DNA of 64,000 nt, from NCBI GenBank assembly GCA_019633425.1, contig WSUB01000008.1:62001-126000 (forward strand), written 5' to 3'. The notes beneath the pieces are model-generated. The model saw only the letters and a list, made by a program, of their open reading frames with translations. It was not told the origin of the DNA and did not search any database. Positions 37,206-47,828 of the stretch are shown in pieces. Made by a program: the position numbers and the translations under genes. The DNA comes from Tulasnella sp. 424. Its lineage: Eukaryota; Basidiomycota; Agaricomycetes; Cantharellales; Tulasnellaceae. How positions within the stretch are numbered: the stretch's first letter is position 1; every line of letters begins with the position of its first letter.

Positions 37206-39925
37206 CTATAGTCGACTCTTTTCAATGAGTGGCTGGTCTCGCAAAATCATTGACGCGGCTTTCTCCCCGACCGCGTACAGCGTTGCCTGCGCAAATTCAA
37301 TCAGCAAGGCTTCGAGCAAAGCCCCAGATCGATAGCTTACTTGGGGATGGGAGCTGAGCTGAATCGGTAGTACACTCGCGTCCGCAATTCGCAGATTCGC
37401 AACGCCATAGACCTTCAGGTCGGGTCCGACAACACCTGTATATCAATGGCCAAAATTAGCCACAAGCATGACCCATCCGGCTTCTTGACATACCTCCATA
37501 TTCCCTCGGCATCATGCTAGCCGTCCCAATGGGATGGTGCGCCGTTTCCAAGTTTCGCTTGATGTAGTCTTCCAGCGCAGCATCGTCATTTAAAACAGCC
37601 GGAGTTGGGTCCGTCTGCGCCACGATCATGGGCGCAAGGGGTTCAGTGCGTGCGAGATGAGCAGCAAAACGAACAGCCGCCATCATCAGCTGAAGATCCG
37701 CATGGTTTTTCAGGTACCCGGGGTCGATTGTGGGGTGTCGTTTCGGGTCGCTAGAGGAAGCGTGCTGGAACGAGCACGACGTCAGATGCCAAAAGGTGTC
37801 GGAATAAAACGGTATCGACGTACCACGTAGCCACGTGAAAATGGGTGCATGGCGAGAGAAAGGATTGATAGGTACGGGGTCATAGGTTTGGGTGTGCTCG
37901 ACTGCAAGGCGCAAAATTGTGGGACGTGCATAAACCTGTGCATGCGATCCCATACCGTAAGGTATACCGTTTCGGTTACTCGGCGGACGGACAGCAACTC
38001 ACTCTAAAGAGCCATGTTTTGGTTCAGCGTACCACCGCTTTTGCATGTCGTACAGCACATCCTGTCCTCTTCGCAGCGTAGAATCGGAGTAGGATCCAGC
38101 CTCAATACCTTCGATGGCGACATCCAAAATCCTCTTGGCTCGGTCCGCTGGCATTATTGCTATCGTTGGCAGCAACGAGAATGCGGAGTGGATGGAGGCG
38201 TACTGCCCCTTGCCGGTCTTATGACTATGTCGCAAAGTCTGGTTTCAGCCTGAACATGGTCCAAACGAGTGGCCTCAGACGTACTATAGCTCCAATTCCT
38301 TGGCGGCAAAATCAGGATCTAGCAGCATATCGCCGGTGACAATCCCGGGGTTGAGTTCGAATGATAAAGGGACAAGAAGATGGTCCTGGAGGTTGATTAC
38401 TGGCGTCAGTCATGACACCGCTAAGCCGGGCCAAGAGGCATCGCCAATAATCAAACCTGCAAATTCTCCCCCACTCCCGGAAGATGGACGAGAGGCTCAA
38501 CACCCAACTGTTCCAGGCGCTTCGAGTCACCAACACCTGAATGTAGACCGTGGAATGATGCGTGCGTTCAGGCTCTTGTTCCAGACAATCTGAATGCTAT
38601 TCTCACCAGAAAGCTCCAATATTTTGGGGGTCTCGTACGCTCCGGAACAGATCACGATCTCCTTGCCCGCGTGCAGGACTTCAATGCGTCCATTTCTCTC
38701 ATACTGAACCCCAGTGGCTATAATCGTGTCGCTCTTGGAAGAGTTCTTTCCCTCGTTCCGTGACCCCAAAAGGACCTTGTTTACGTGTGCACCGTCGACT
38801 AAATGAATCTTATCCGAGTGTGGTCTATAATAGGCCTAAAAATAATGATACGTATCAGAAACCCACTCGTCAAACTGAAAGGAACTGTTCTCCCACCGCA
38901 GCTGAGGAATTTCGCTTCGAAGTTTGGGGGTCGATTGACGTCGCGAGTGTGAATACGCCTACATTATTTCCGTCGCACTGTTCAAACGGCGAAGGTCAGC
39001 CACCGAGTTCATAGCTCGTCCTAACACGTTCGTACGCTGTCCGAGTTCGTCGGCACTCCCAGGTTATTAAGAGCTCTGAAGAAGGGGACGTGGCTCTCGC
39101 CCAGCCAAGGCACGAACCCTCGTCTCAGTGGGCCAGAGGAGCCGTGGAACGCTGGATTGAAGGTTGCGCCATGTTCCGTTGCCCAAGCTTGGGACTCTGG
39201 GGCAATTACAGTTTCGGATGCCTTGAAGTGGGGTAAAAGATCGTCCCATCTCCAGTCTTTACCATTTCCGAGCGTGTCCGATATCTCTGACAGCCGAATT
39301 TCAAAAAGACTAAAGTCAATACCCCCGCCGCGGGGTTCGGAGTAAAAGCAAGGGAAGGTCTCGATCGCAGAACACACCGTCATATTCTTCCTTTTTTTCA
39401 AAAAGATAGAAGCACCATGATCAGTCAACGAAGAGGTCCTCAAGCTCGGAGAAACATAGCCCCTCTGGCTATCAATTATCGTACCTTGGAAGCTCTTCCC
39501 CAGGTCATCGAGTTAATGACTGACGTTCCACCTAATGCTTTACCCCGAGGAAGTGGAACCTTTCTGCCTCCCAGACCCGGTTGGGCCACGGTCTCGAATC
39601 TCCAGTCCAGGACCTCGTCTCCGAGCGTCTTGCCAAAATTTCCGGGAATGTCGACACGCTCGTCCCCAACCACATGGTGCCCGGCCTCGATGATTGTGAC
39701 TGAGGCACCGGATTCGGCTAACCTGCGGCAGCATTTTCAATATCAGCTTCTGACCTGTCAATCTTCGGTACGGGGGTTTGAAGACACCTAGCGGCGACGA
39801 CGCAGCCTGCGGTGCCTCCACCTTGAGGGGAAAAAGGAAGCCCGGAGCGTGAGTGGTTGAGGTACGTTCGGAGTTTGAAGGCCATGCTCACCGATGACAA
39901 TATAGTCGGTAATGCTGGACGTCAT
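37206..39925 (-). CDS. GMC (glucose-methanol-choline) family oxidoreductase
   Basis: FAD-dependent alcohol/sugar oxidase or dehydrogenase, about 630 residues. The N-terminal Rossmann motif [17 protein letters not shown] is split by the first intron. Further signatures: [89 protein letters not shown], and the C-terminal [10 protein letters not shown] with [20 protein letters not shown], which hold the catalytic His pair. About a dozen introns. A 13-nt exon at 39378-39390 is needed to join RASK to [13 protein letters not shown]. No secretion signal is evident at the chosen start, suggesting an intracellular enzyme. The substrate (aryl alcohol, choline, glucose or other) cannot be assigned. Confidence 0.9.
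39378..39390 (-). other. 13-nt microexon, GMC oxidoreductase
   Basis: GAAGAATATGACG on the minus strand between acceptor aaaaaag and donor GTGTGT. It encodes EEYD; reading through instead reaches an in-frame stop. Confidence 0.75.
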
Positions 39926-40762
39926 TCTTCACGCTGACAATTGCAACGATTTGATCCAAAAGACTCAAAGTAGAAAATGGAGACAGCTGCGACCACGATA
40001 AGAGAGCTGCGGGTGGTTTCGGACGTTAGTGATTATAAGCTGAACGCAGCAGGACAAGGGGTATCTAAATTTGTCCGATACAAGGCGGGGTATGGCGTGC
40101 TCCTCTTGGGTTAGGATCATGACCAATGGGGCCGATACACACCTGTCATGATTCTCCCGATGCGTCGTGGCAGGTACGCGTTGAACAATCTGTCGTCGCT
40201 GTACACATCGAGGTTGAAGTAGTTCCGGTCCGGGTAAGTTGCGGGAGCGGACAGGTGCACAGGGGGTGGGAAAAGCAGTAGATAACGTGTTGGCTTCTTT
40301 ACCCGTGAGAGTAGCGCTTGCTGACCTCATCCTAGCCTTTCTCTGAGAAACGCTTTGTTTCCTTCAACAACTTCTTATGTCCTTTACTTGATCCCTTCTG
40401 CCACTTCAGCGCTAGGAGATGCTATCCTGAACTCGCCTGCTGACACCCAATGGGATGTACTTCCTCCCAAATTGTATACAACGAAGGGCCATTTGGTTGT
40501 TAGGGGCCGGATGCCAACGGTCCGCTGAAACGCTCTCTCACAGCGAATCCTCACCGCTTTTCTTTGCCGAAACTTTGCTTCAAAGCCAGCAGCAGTCAAA
40601 TCTCACCCATCAACTACCCTTCCTCAAACTACCCGAGACTCACAATCTCGCTTCTCGCTACTCGCGTTTGCTAAAAACCCTTCCAGTCAAGCATTTGAAC
40701 ATATCATCTCAGTTAAAAACTACTCCGACAGATTACCCTTCTTATCTGCCACTGAAATAATC
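39926..40762. other. Divergent promoter region GMC / G-alpha
   Basis: About 840 nt between divergent start codons. No conserved coding motif on either strand; the segment before the G-alpha start is rich in short pyrimidine and A runs. Confidence 0.4.
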
Positions 40763-43700
40763 ATGTCTCGAGCATCTCTAAGCTTCGAAGACCCGTTCGA
40801 GAGATTCTTGCGGCCACCGCCTGGTGAGACTCCCGAGGAAAAAGCCGCACGCCTTCAACAAGAAGAGGAAGCAAAACGCATCAACGCGGAAATCGAGGAG
40901 GCTTTGAAAGCCGAACGAGCGGCCTCGAAGAGACGTCGAGCTCAGGAAGTCTCCGTTCTCCTCTTAGGTGAGTCTGGCCCCAGACCCTATCGCGCGGACG
41001 TTGCTATGAATCTCACCTCGACTGGTGTCGACCTTCAACTCCGATCGCCTAGGTCAAGAAGCGTACGTCCCCGCCCCCTCCCTATTATGGTCTCGAACGT
41101 CACCGGAGCCTGAACGACTTTTTCCCTCTCCTCTTTTCTATGCCCCATAACCCTTTTTTTTGATTACTTCCTTTCTTATACACGTCCAGGTCTGGCAAGA
41201 CCACCACCCTAAAACAACTTCTTCTCAATTTCTCCGACACCGTCTTCGCGGAGGAACGGGCAAGCTGGAGGGCCGTCGTCTTTCTCAACGTCATCACTTC
41301 CTTCAAGATTATTCTGCAAGCCCTCGAGAGGGAACTCGAATCCTCGTCAGATAGCTCTCGCTCTCCCGCGGATGACTTCGTCATTCAACTGGACGGAGGC
41401 ACCACCGCGAGATTTGCGGAGATGAAGATGCGGCTCTCGCCCGTCCTGCATATCGAGTCCACGCTCGCAAAGAAGCTAAATGGAGGCACTGATTGGCCAA
41501 ACTCCAAAGACAACAATGCAGCACCGCAGCAACCAGCGGAAGTTAGCGTAAGGGGCCAAGCGTGGAAGAAGGCGTTCCAGTCTCATCGTCATCATTCTGC
41601 CAAAGCAACCGCTAGCGACGGCATCGATTGGGATGACCGGGAAGATCCAGGAGGTGGGCGAGTTATAATGCGCCCTTGACTATTCGGACGGCTGACCACG
41701 AAGTCCATCCCTCTGCTCAATAACAGTGATCCTGAACGCATGCAGAAACGAGATGATAGCTCTCTGGAACAACCCGAGAGTACGAGAGGTTCTAAGGAAG
41801 CAGAAAATCTTACTCGAGGATTCGGGATTGTGCGTACTTTACCTCCCCCTTACGCGCCATATAACTCGGCCCTGACGATCCTTGCGGTGTTTTTTTAATA
41901 TCTTATTTCCTCGTGTTCGGGTGCCCTCTTTCGTACCTTTATGGCACGCAGCTTCCTGGACCAGCTAGACCGAATTACAGGTCGTCGGTTCGTTCCGACA
42001 GACGACGACATTCTCCGCGCGCGATTGAAGGTACGCCGGCGCCCTTTAGCGAGGGTTAAGACCTCATGCTTCCCACTCCATACCGCCCCTGCGGCCGGCC
42101 GCACAACACCGCTAATTGAACACGTTTTCTCGTTGAACCTTGTCTAGACTGTTGGAGCATCAGAACATACTTTTACCATGACAAGCGGCCCCGAAAAGGG
42201 CATGACCTGGAAGATATATGACGTCGGAGGTTCCCGAACGCAGCGCCCATCTTGGGCACCGTTCTTCGACGATGTGGATGCCATATTGTGCTTGGCACCG
42301 ATTAGCGCGTATGACCAGGTGTTAACCGAGGATAAGAGGGTCAACCGGTGAGTTTTTTTCGTCCTCGGTTCGCTCCGACCTAGCGGTGGTCTCAATATTT
42401 CCAAACCCCCTATGTTTCTCTTCTTAGTTTGGAAGATTCAATCAACCTCTGGATTGAACTATGCGGCAACAAGATTCTCGCCAAAGTCCCATTAATCTTG
42501 TTCCTGAACAAAATCGACCTCTTGAAAGCCAAACTGGAATCTGGAGGTGAGCGACCTTAACAAAGTTGGCGCGGCGCGCGCTTTTTTATTTTGGACCCGC
42601 CACTTCGGACTTCACCGTCATATACAGGCCCCTCCGATGTAGTCGGAGGCCGCTGCTGCGTGTTCAGGTTAGACCTCGATGGCGCCACTTTGTACTGACC
42701 CTTTTTCGCCCTCGTGCGGCCCTCCTTTAGTATCCGTCAAGAAGTACGTTCCATCCTATGGAGACCGTAAGAACGACTTCCCTACCGCATCTCAATGTAA
42801 GTTTTATCGGCGGAAGACTTGGCTTCGCCCGCTATGGTTTTTTTCCTAATTGTCCCTGTACTGACGGAGGACCTCTTCTCATTATTCGACACTCCACCTC
42901 ATTTAACCCATTCGTTCTTTGATCAACCTACCCGTCGCTCTTCTCGCCGCACAACTTCCAATGGTGATCTTCAACCCTGGGGTAATCTCTTTTATTGTCC
43001 CTCGGCCCTACTCGACCCTCACCGTGGCTCCCGCAAATCGTCGTCCTCGCCCTCGCCTCGTCCCACCTCGATCCCGATCGGCGATAAACGATTTTGACCC
43101 TTCGGTTGCTATTTCGCCTTCGTTCATACATATTATGAACCAACGGAACTTCCGAAACACAACAAGACTTCCAATCGAAGTTTGAGTACATTAAGAAGCA
43201 ACATTCCCCGTCGGGACGCGAAGTGTATATTCACTTGACTTCTATGACTGTACGTCTTTCTTTTTTTCATTCTTTTCCTGAGGTCAATCGCCGTCGATTC
43301 TTGTCCCTGTTGCCAAAAAAACGAAGAAACAGCGCTAATTTCGCCCCCCACCTTCCCTTTTCGTTTCGCTATCTTGGACCTTGACTGCCCATTACGGTCA
43401 ATGTTGTGTAACTACAGAGCCGTCAAAGTATGGTGTCTATCTTATCGAGCGGTGAGTACCTCGCCGAACAGAAACCCCGAGCGACAGTCCTGACGTTCTT
43501 TCCATTCATTCAGTGGTGAGTAATGCAATAGCCGTGGACGCCTCGGGCGTAGTGCCCGTGCCTGCCTGGGCCGTTGACTGCGACATTGACCTCGGGTGCC
43601 TTTTCTGAATCCCTTAGCGAGACGTGATAACGGTTAGTGGCGCCCTCTCTCTTTATCTTTTCTCCCTAGATATTTTTCCGGCGGCAGGGCCACTGCGCTA

Positions 43701-43811
43701 TTTCCCATGCCAACGACGACCGGTAGCGATGATGTTTGGACTGACGCGCGGGTTGCCACCCTTTTTTCCCCTTTTCAGCGCTATCACCTGAAACAAATCA
43801 ACCTGCTCTAA
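40763..43811 (+). CDS. Divergent heterotrimeric G-protein alpha subunit
   Basis: GTP-binding signalling protein with an unusual exon structure. Exons: 40763-40967, 41053-41062 (10 nt), 41190-41653 and several more, then 43418-43451, 43514-43515 (2 nt), 43618-43632 (15 nt) and 43779-43811. The P-loop LLLGQEASGKTTTLKQ is completed only by the 10-nt exon. Switch I keeps the catalytic Arg (ARLKTVG). Switch II reads YDVGGSRTQRPSW, so the usual catalytic Gln is Ser. G4 is FLNKIDLLKAKL; G5 is TSMT rather than TCATD. The C-terminus reads SSVRDVITRYHLKQINLL, a typical G-alpha receptor-contact helix. The N-terminus (MSRASLSFEDPF) lacks Gly2, so no myristoylation. The helical domain has a charged His/Asp-rich insert. 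DVGGSR-type G-alphas are known in basidiomycetes. Confidence 0.9.
41053..41062 (+). other. 10-nt microexon in the G-alpha P-loop
   Basis: GTCAAGAAGC, flanked by acceptor cgcctag and donor GTACGT. It encodes the Q-E-A of GQEASGKT; joining the neighbouring exons directly destroys the P-loop frame. Confidence 0.85.
42631..42649 (+). repeat. Small perfect hairpin inside a G-alpha intron
   Basis: Arms CCTCCGA and TCGGAGG pair perfectly around a five-base loop within the intron between the LLKAKLESG and SVKKYVPSYG exons. Possible RNA structure; function unknown. Confidence 0.5.
43514..43515 (+). other. Candidate 2-nt microexon (TG), G-alpha
   Basis: The dinucleotide sits between a good acceptor (ccattcattcag) and a perfect donor (GTGAGT). 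It completes the Val codon G|TG between ILSS and RDVITRYHLKQ. Skipping it shifts the frame and removes the conserved C-terminal helix. Confidence 0.7.
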
Positions 43812-44356
43812 TCCTGAAATGGGGCGCCCGGGCGCCACACCCGCGCACGCGAGACGCTTTTATGTTGTTTTTGTTTTTGTCTTTACCCAAGGAATTGGTA
43901 TCCAATAAGTTATTGTCTTGTTCATTCATTTTGCAGAACATACAATGACGGGTGGAGTGGGGGGATACTAAGTTCGTGGTTCCACAATGGGAAGAGGGAA
44001 AATGATGAGACACAAGCAGAGAGATTGAGGGAGACAGAGAGATTAAGAGTTGTAATTACAAGAGAGAGAGTATCCAAGACCCAAACAAGAACAGAACGAA
44101 ATTGAGAAGAAAGAAAAACAAAAATCGGAATTTGTACAGGCACGTCTATAAAAATACGATTACCCGCGCTGCAGGGTGGGGGGATGGTGGGGAGCGGGAG
44201 CTAGTGTGTGGTATCGTCGAACGAGCGAAACCGCCGGTCAACGGGGTGGCTCAAGAGGGAGTGCGCGGGAGGGAGAGGAGCTAAGGTAAACTTGGCTGGC
44301 GATAACTTAGTCCGAGAGCTTCTGCGAGTCCGTTTCGTCAGGTTTCGTCGTTGCGT
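43812..44356. other. Convergent intergenic region
   Basis: About 540 nt between the stop codons of G-alpha and the dehydrogenase. GA-rich on the plus strand from 43980 to 44110. No gene recognised. Confidence 0.4.
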
Positions 44357-46108
44357 TTATTCGTCAAAAGGGTTGTTCACTGATGGGGGGTGGAGCGAGA
44401 GACAAGACAAAGCGGATCCGAGCTGAGTTTCAAAGTCGGCTTTTCGGTTTGAGGCTTGCTTACCTGGTGTATTGGGTGTACCAGTTGCGAGGAACGCGGT
44501 GATGTTGGCCAAGCCTTCCTTCTCCGCGTCGACGACGGTGCGTGTTGTCGAGGTACCCCAATGCTGAAAGGGAAGTAAAAATCGTAAGGTTACGCCTCGC
44601 ATAAGGCCGAACGTAAGGAGACATACAGGAAGAAGGGTCGCTCGCTCGGACTTCATGAGGTATGGGTGTACGAGAGGTTCCTTCTCGAACACGTCGAGAC
44701 CCACACGTGAGACGATGCCATCCTCCATAGCGCGCACGAGGGCGTTCTCGTCAATTACTGCAACGTTGGGGGGGTGCACAAGGTTAGGCCCGGACCCGCC
44801 TAGACGAGAGAAGGGGATCATTTCACGTACCCGAACCTCGACTAGTGTTGACAAGGAACATTCCTCTAGCCATCTTTGAGAATGTGGCATCGTTGAAGGT
44901 GTGTCGTGATTCGGGGGTGAGCGGGCAGTGGATGGTGATGATGGTCGAGTACTGGAGGAGCTGATCAAAGGTGACGTATTGAGCGCCGAATTCCTCTGAG
45001 GAAGAAGAAAACAAGGTTTCAGTTTAAAAATTGTTCAATTAGAGGGTTGCGAAGAGAAGGCTCACCTGAGGCGGGCAATGGTCTTCTGTTGTGGTAGATG
45101 ACCTGCATGCCAAATGCCTGGACCTGTTGGCAGACGATCTATTGACGGGGTTCGAATGAGCTTCTCTGCTATCTCTCAAATGAAAAAGACGGGGGATGTG
45201 GCCAACTCACCTTGCCGATTGTGCCCATTCCAAGAATACCAACAACGGTTTCACGAACGTCTGTGAGGAATCGGACGGAGTCGGGCGAACGGGGATGATC
45301 AGCATTCCACTCCGCACCCCCGCGCTTTTTTTCATGCGCCATTTTACCCCAAGAGACCACTCACCTGGGGTGGGTGTAAGACCAGTCCTCCACTCTCCCC
45401 TTCGAATTCCGAGTTCTGCTTGACTGGCTGCGCGAAGTGTCTGGAGAATGAGCATGGTGGCGGTGGTCGCTGTAGGGCTTTCGGGAAAATTGGAGTGAGA
45501 TTTGACCCGAAAGACGGGGAGTGAGGGACTTACTGGGATACGGCCTTTGGGGTGTTTGAATAGAAGACCTTGTTGCGTTCGAGGTACTCGACTGCCACTG
45601 GAAACACCGGATAAGCAACGGAGAAAAGTGGTATTAGTGGACATGGGTCAACACATTACGCGTATCAGGAGGGCGGGGGGGTGTATGCAGGGGTAGAGAG
45701 GGGCGCGGAGAGGGAGGGGGGGTATGTACGTGGGGCAAGGAAGGAAGGGAAATTATGGGCAACGCACTGTGATCGAAGCCGCAACCGATGCCTGAGACCA
45801 AAGACAGATGGGGGAGCAAAGGGGCAAAGACTTCTTCGTCAATGGGTTTGGACTTGAGGGAGCCGTCCATGAAGAACAGGATGTCGACCCGGGTCTCTTG
45901 CGCTATCCGCTTGATGTCCTTGATGATTTGCTGGCGAGAGAGATTGGGGATGTACTGATGATGGGGTCATGAGTCCAATGTATACGGACCCAGACTATTA
46001 TAGTACCTTGATAGTATGCCGCTGGGACATGCGCTTGAGGTCATCGTGGATGGCTTGCACGTCTCCGACGACAAGGATGGTCTTGGATAGCTGTGCGACG
46101 CTAGGCAT
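44357..46108 (-). CDS. D-isomer specific 2-hydroxyacid dehydrogenase
   Basis: NAD(P)-dependent reductase of the GRHPR (glyoxylate/hydroxypyruvate reductase) type. It starts MPSVAQLSKTILVVGDVQA. Catalytic-domain segments: LVSGIGCGFDH, AVEYLERNK and FSNTPKAVS. The nucleotide-binding domain has GILGMGTIGK, IYHNRR, YSTIITIHCPLTPESRH and MFLVNTSRGS (with the substrate-binding Arg), DVFEKEP (catalytic Glu) and LLPHWGTST (catalytic His). About nine introns. The C-terminal end is uncertain: reading on from TGTPNTPG to the stop at 44357 is possible, but a GTAAGC donor right there suggests a final intron and a short last exon instead. Divergent from PRP38. Confidence 0.88.
45669..45722 (+). repeat. G-rich tract in a dehydrogenase intron
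   Basis: Six runs of three or more G on the plus strand (the template strand) in a long intron. It could fold as a DNA G-quadruplex; in the RNA it is a C-rich pyrimidine tract. Confidence 0.5.
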
Positions 46109-46401
46109 TTGAGAGTGGTGGGTGGGTAGAGAAGATGGAGGGAAGGGGAGGGGAGTGGATTGAGGAAATATTGGGATGAAAGGTCGGGCCCTCTAAATAG
46201 TTTTTAGCATATTAGCGTTTAATGATTGTGAGATGTAATAGCGGAAGTGGCTGAGGGTACAGAGGGGAGGGGGGACCCGGGAGAGAGCGTCAAGGCGTGG
46301 AGAAACTCTGGGACGTTCCTCGGTACCACGTTGAACCACAACACAGTAAACCCAACGACGATCGACCACCACCACCTCTCCCTCGCAAAAATAATAATAT
46401 C
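46109..46401. promoter_or_regulatory. Divergent promoter, dehydrogenase / PRP38
   Basis: 293 nt between opposite start codons. It contains a G-rich segment (46135-46165, 46260-46285) and AT-rich blocks. Bidirectional promoter by position only. Confidence 0.4.
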
Positions 46402-47828
46402 ATGGCAAATACCACAGTCCGGGGAGCTCTTCAGATCCACGGTGCCAATCCCCAGGTTCGCTCTTTCCTTCTCTGTATTTTGTCGCACCTCCATCCTCAC
46501 CACCTCCGATATGGCAGTTCCTCGTCGAAAAAATCATCCGCACACGCATCTGGGAGTCCAACTACTGGAAGGAACACTGCTTCGCTCTAACAGGTCCGTA
46601 TGCCATGACACGAGGCAGGAGAGATACCAACTCGTGCAAACTTGCGCACTTACCATGCGGCCGTTTCCCTACACCCTCCTCCTGTCATTTTACCGCCGAA
46701 CGACTCTCCATTAGCTGAGACCTTGATCGACAAGGCTATCGAGCTAAAGTATATCGGCGGTGTATACGGCAATCAGCGACCCACCGAGTTCATCTCCCTC
46801 CTCCTCAAGCTCCTCCAGATCCAACCGGAAAAAGAGATTTTGGTGGAATATCTTCTCGTCGATGAGTTCAAGTGCGACATACATTTCTCAATCTTCTTGT
46901 CCCTCTGACTCGCGCGGGGCGGCCTGCGCCATCCCGACCCTCGAACGCTCACACTCATCATCCCTTCCTTGTAGGTATCTCCGCGCTCTTGCGGCCATGT
47001 ACATCCGGATGACTTTTCGGCCTGTCGAAGTTTTTGAGCTCCTGGAGCCACTCCTCAAGGACTACCGGAAACTCCGAGTGCGGTCAACGGGTATGTCTCC
47101 GAGTTCCCTATTACATCCGTTCCACCCAATAGGCGTGTCACCCGAGACATCCCCGCCGCTGGGTTCACTCTCAATACCCCCCCCCCCATCCTTCCTTTTT
47201 TCCCCCCACGCGCTTCCGATAAGTTTAAACTCCAAGGTCTCATTGATCGCATTTTGCTTATCTCTGAAATAATTTTTTCCTCTTCTCCGCGTATTCCTTC
47301 CATTTTCGTTTCTCCGTGAACCTGCGGGGCATCAACATTCATTCACCAATTATGATTACTACGCCGCAACACACACACACACACTCAAAAGCCGGATACA
47401 CCCTCACATACATGGACGAGTTCGTAGACCAACTTCTCACCGAAGAGCGGGTCTGCGACATCATCCTACCTCGACTGACGAAACGAGAGGTGTTGGAGGA
47501 GACCGAAGGCCTGGCCCCGCGGTCTAGTGCTCTCCTCAACGCGATGGAGCACAGTGGAAGCGAAGATGAGGGTCAAGGCCGTGAAAGGAAACGACGGTCC
47601 AGCAGCAGGAGCAGTAAAAGTAGGAGTCGTAGTTCCAGTCGCGTTTCAGGAGCTGGGAGTGTACGACGGCGCCGGTCTCGCAGCGCCTCAGGATCAGACC
47701 AAGGGCGGTATGTCTCACGAAGCCCGTCCCGTTCAAGGTCCCGTTCAAGAGGGAGCAGCTCTCCAGTCGGTTCCAGATATCGATCCCGTAGCCGCGATAT
47801 CTCCCCAGACCGGATGCAAGAAGACTGA
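46402..47828 (+). CDS. PRP38: Pre-mRNA-splicing factor Prp38
   Basis: Component of the U4/U6.U5 tri-snRNP/B complex needed for spliceosome activation, nuclear. Exon 1 (46402-46455) encodes MANTTVRGALQIHGANPQ; later exons give FLVEKIIRTRIWESNYWKEH, YIGGVYGNQRPTEFISLLLK, YLRALAAMYIRMTF and AGYTLTYMDEFVDQLL, all strong PRP38 signatures. The C-terminal ~100 residues form an Arg/Ser-rich tail (RSRSSSR, SRSRSRSRGS) as in metazoan PRP38A. The last intron (about 300 nt) carries a run of C near 47178 and a CA repeat just before the acceptor. A splicing factor in a genome rich in microexons is of interest, but no causal link is shown. Confidence 0.94.

Noticed and set aside
43440..43530. Read-through of the G-alpha exon past AGCG to avoid the 2-nt exon
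   Set aside because: It inserts unrelated residues and then reaches a TGA, or requires a poor GTCCTG donor; both lose the conserved spacing of the C-terminal helix.
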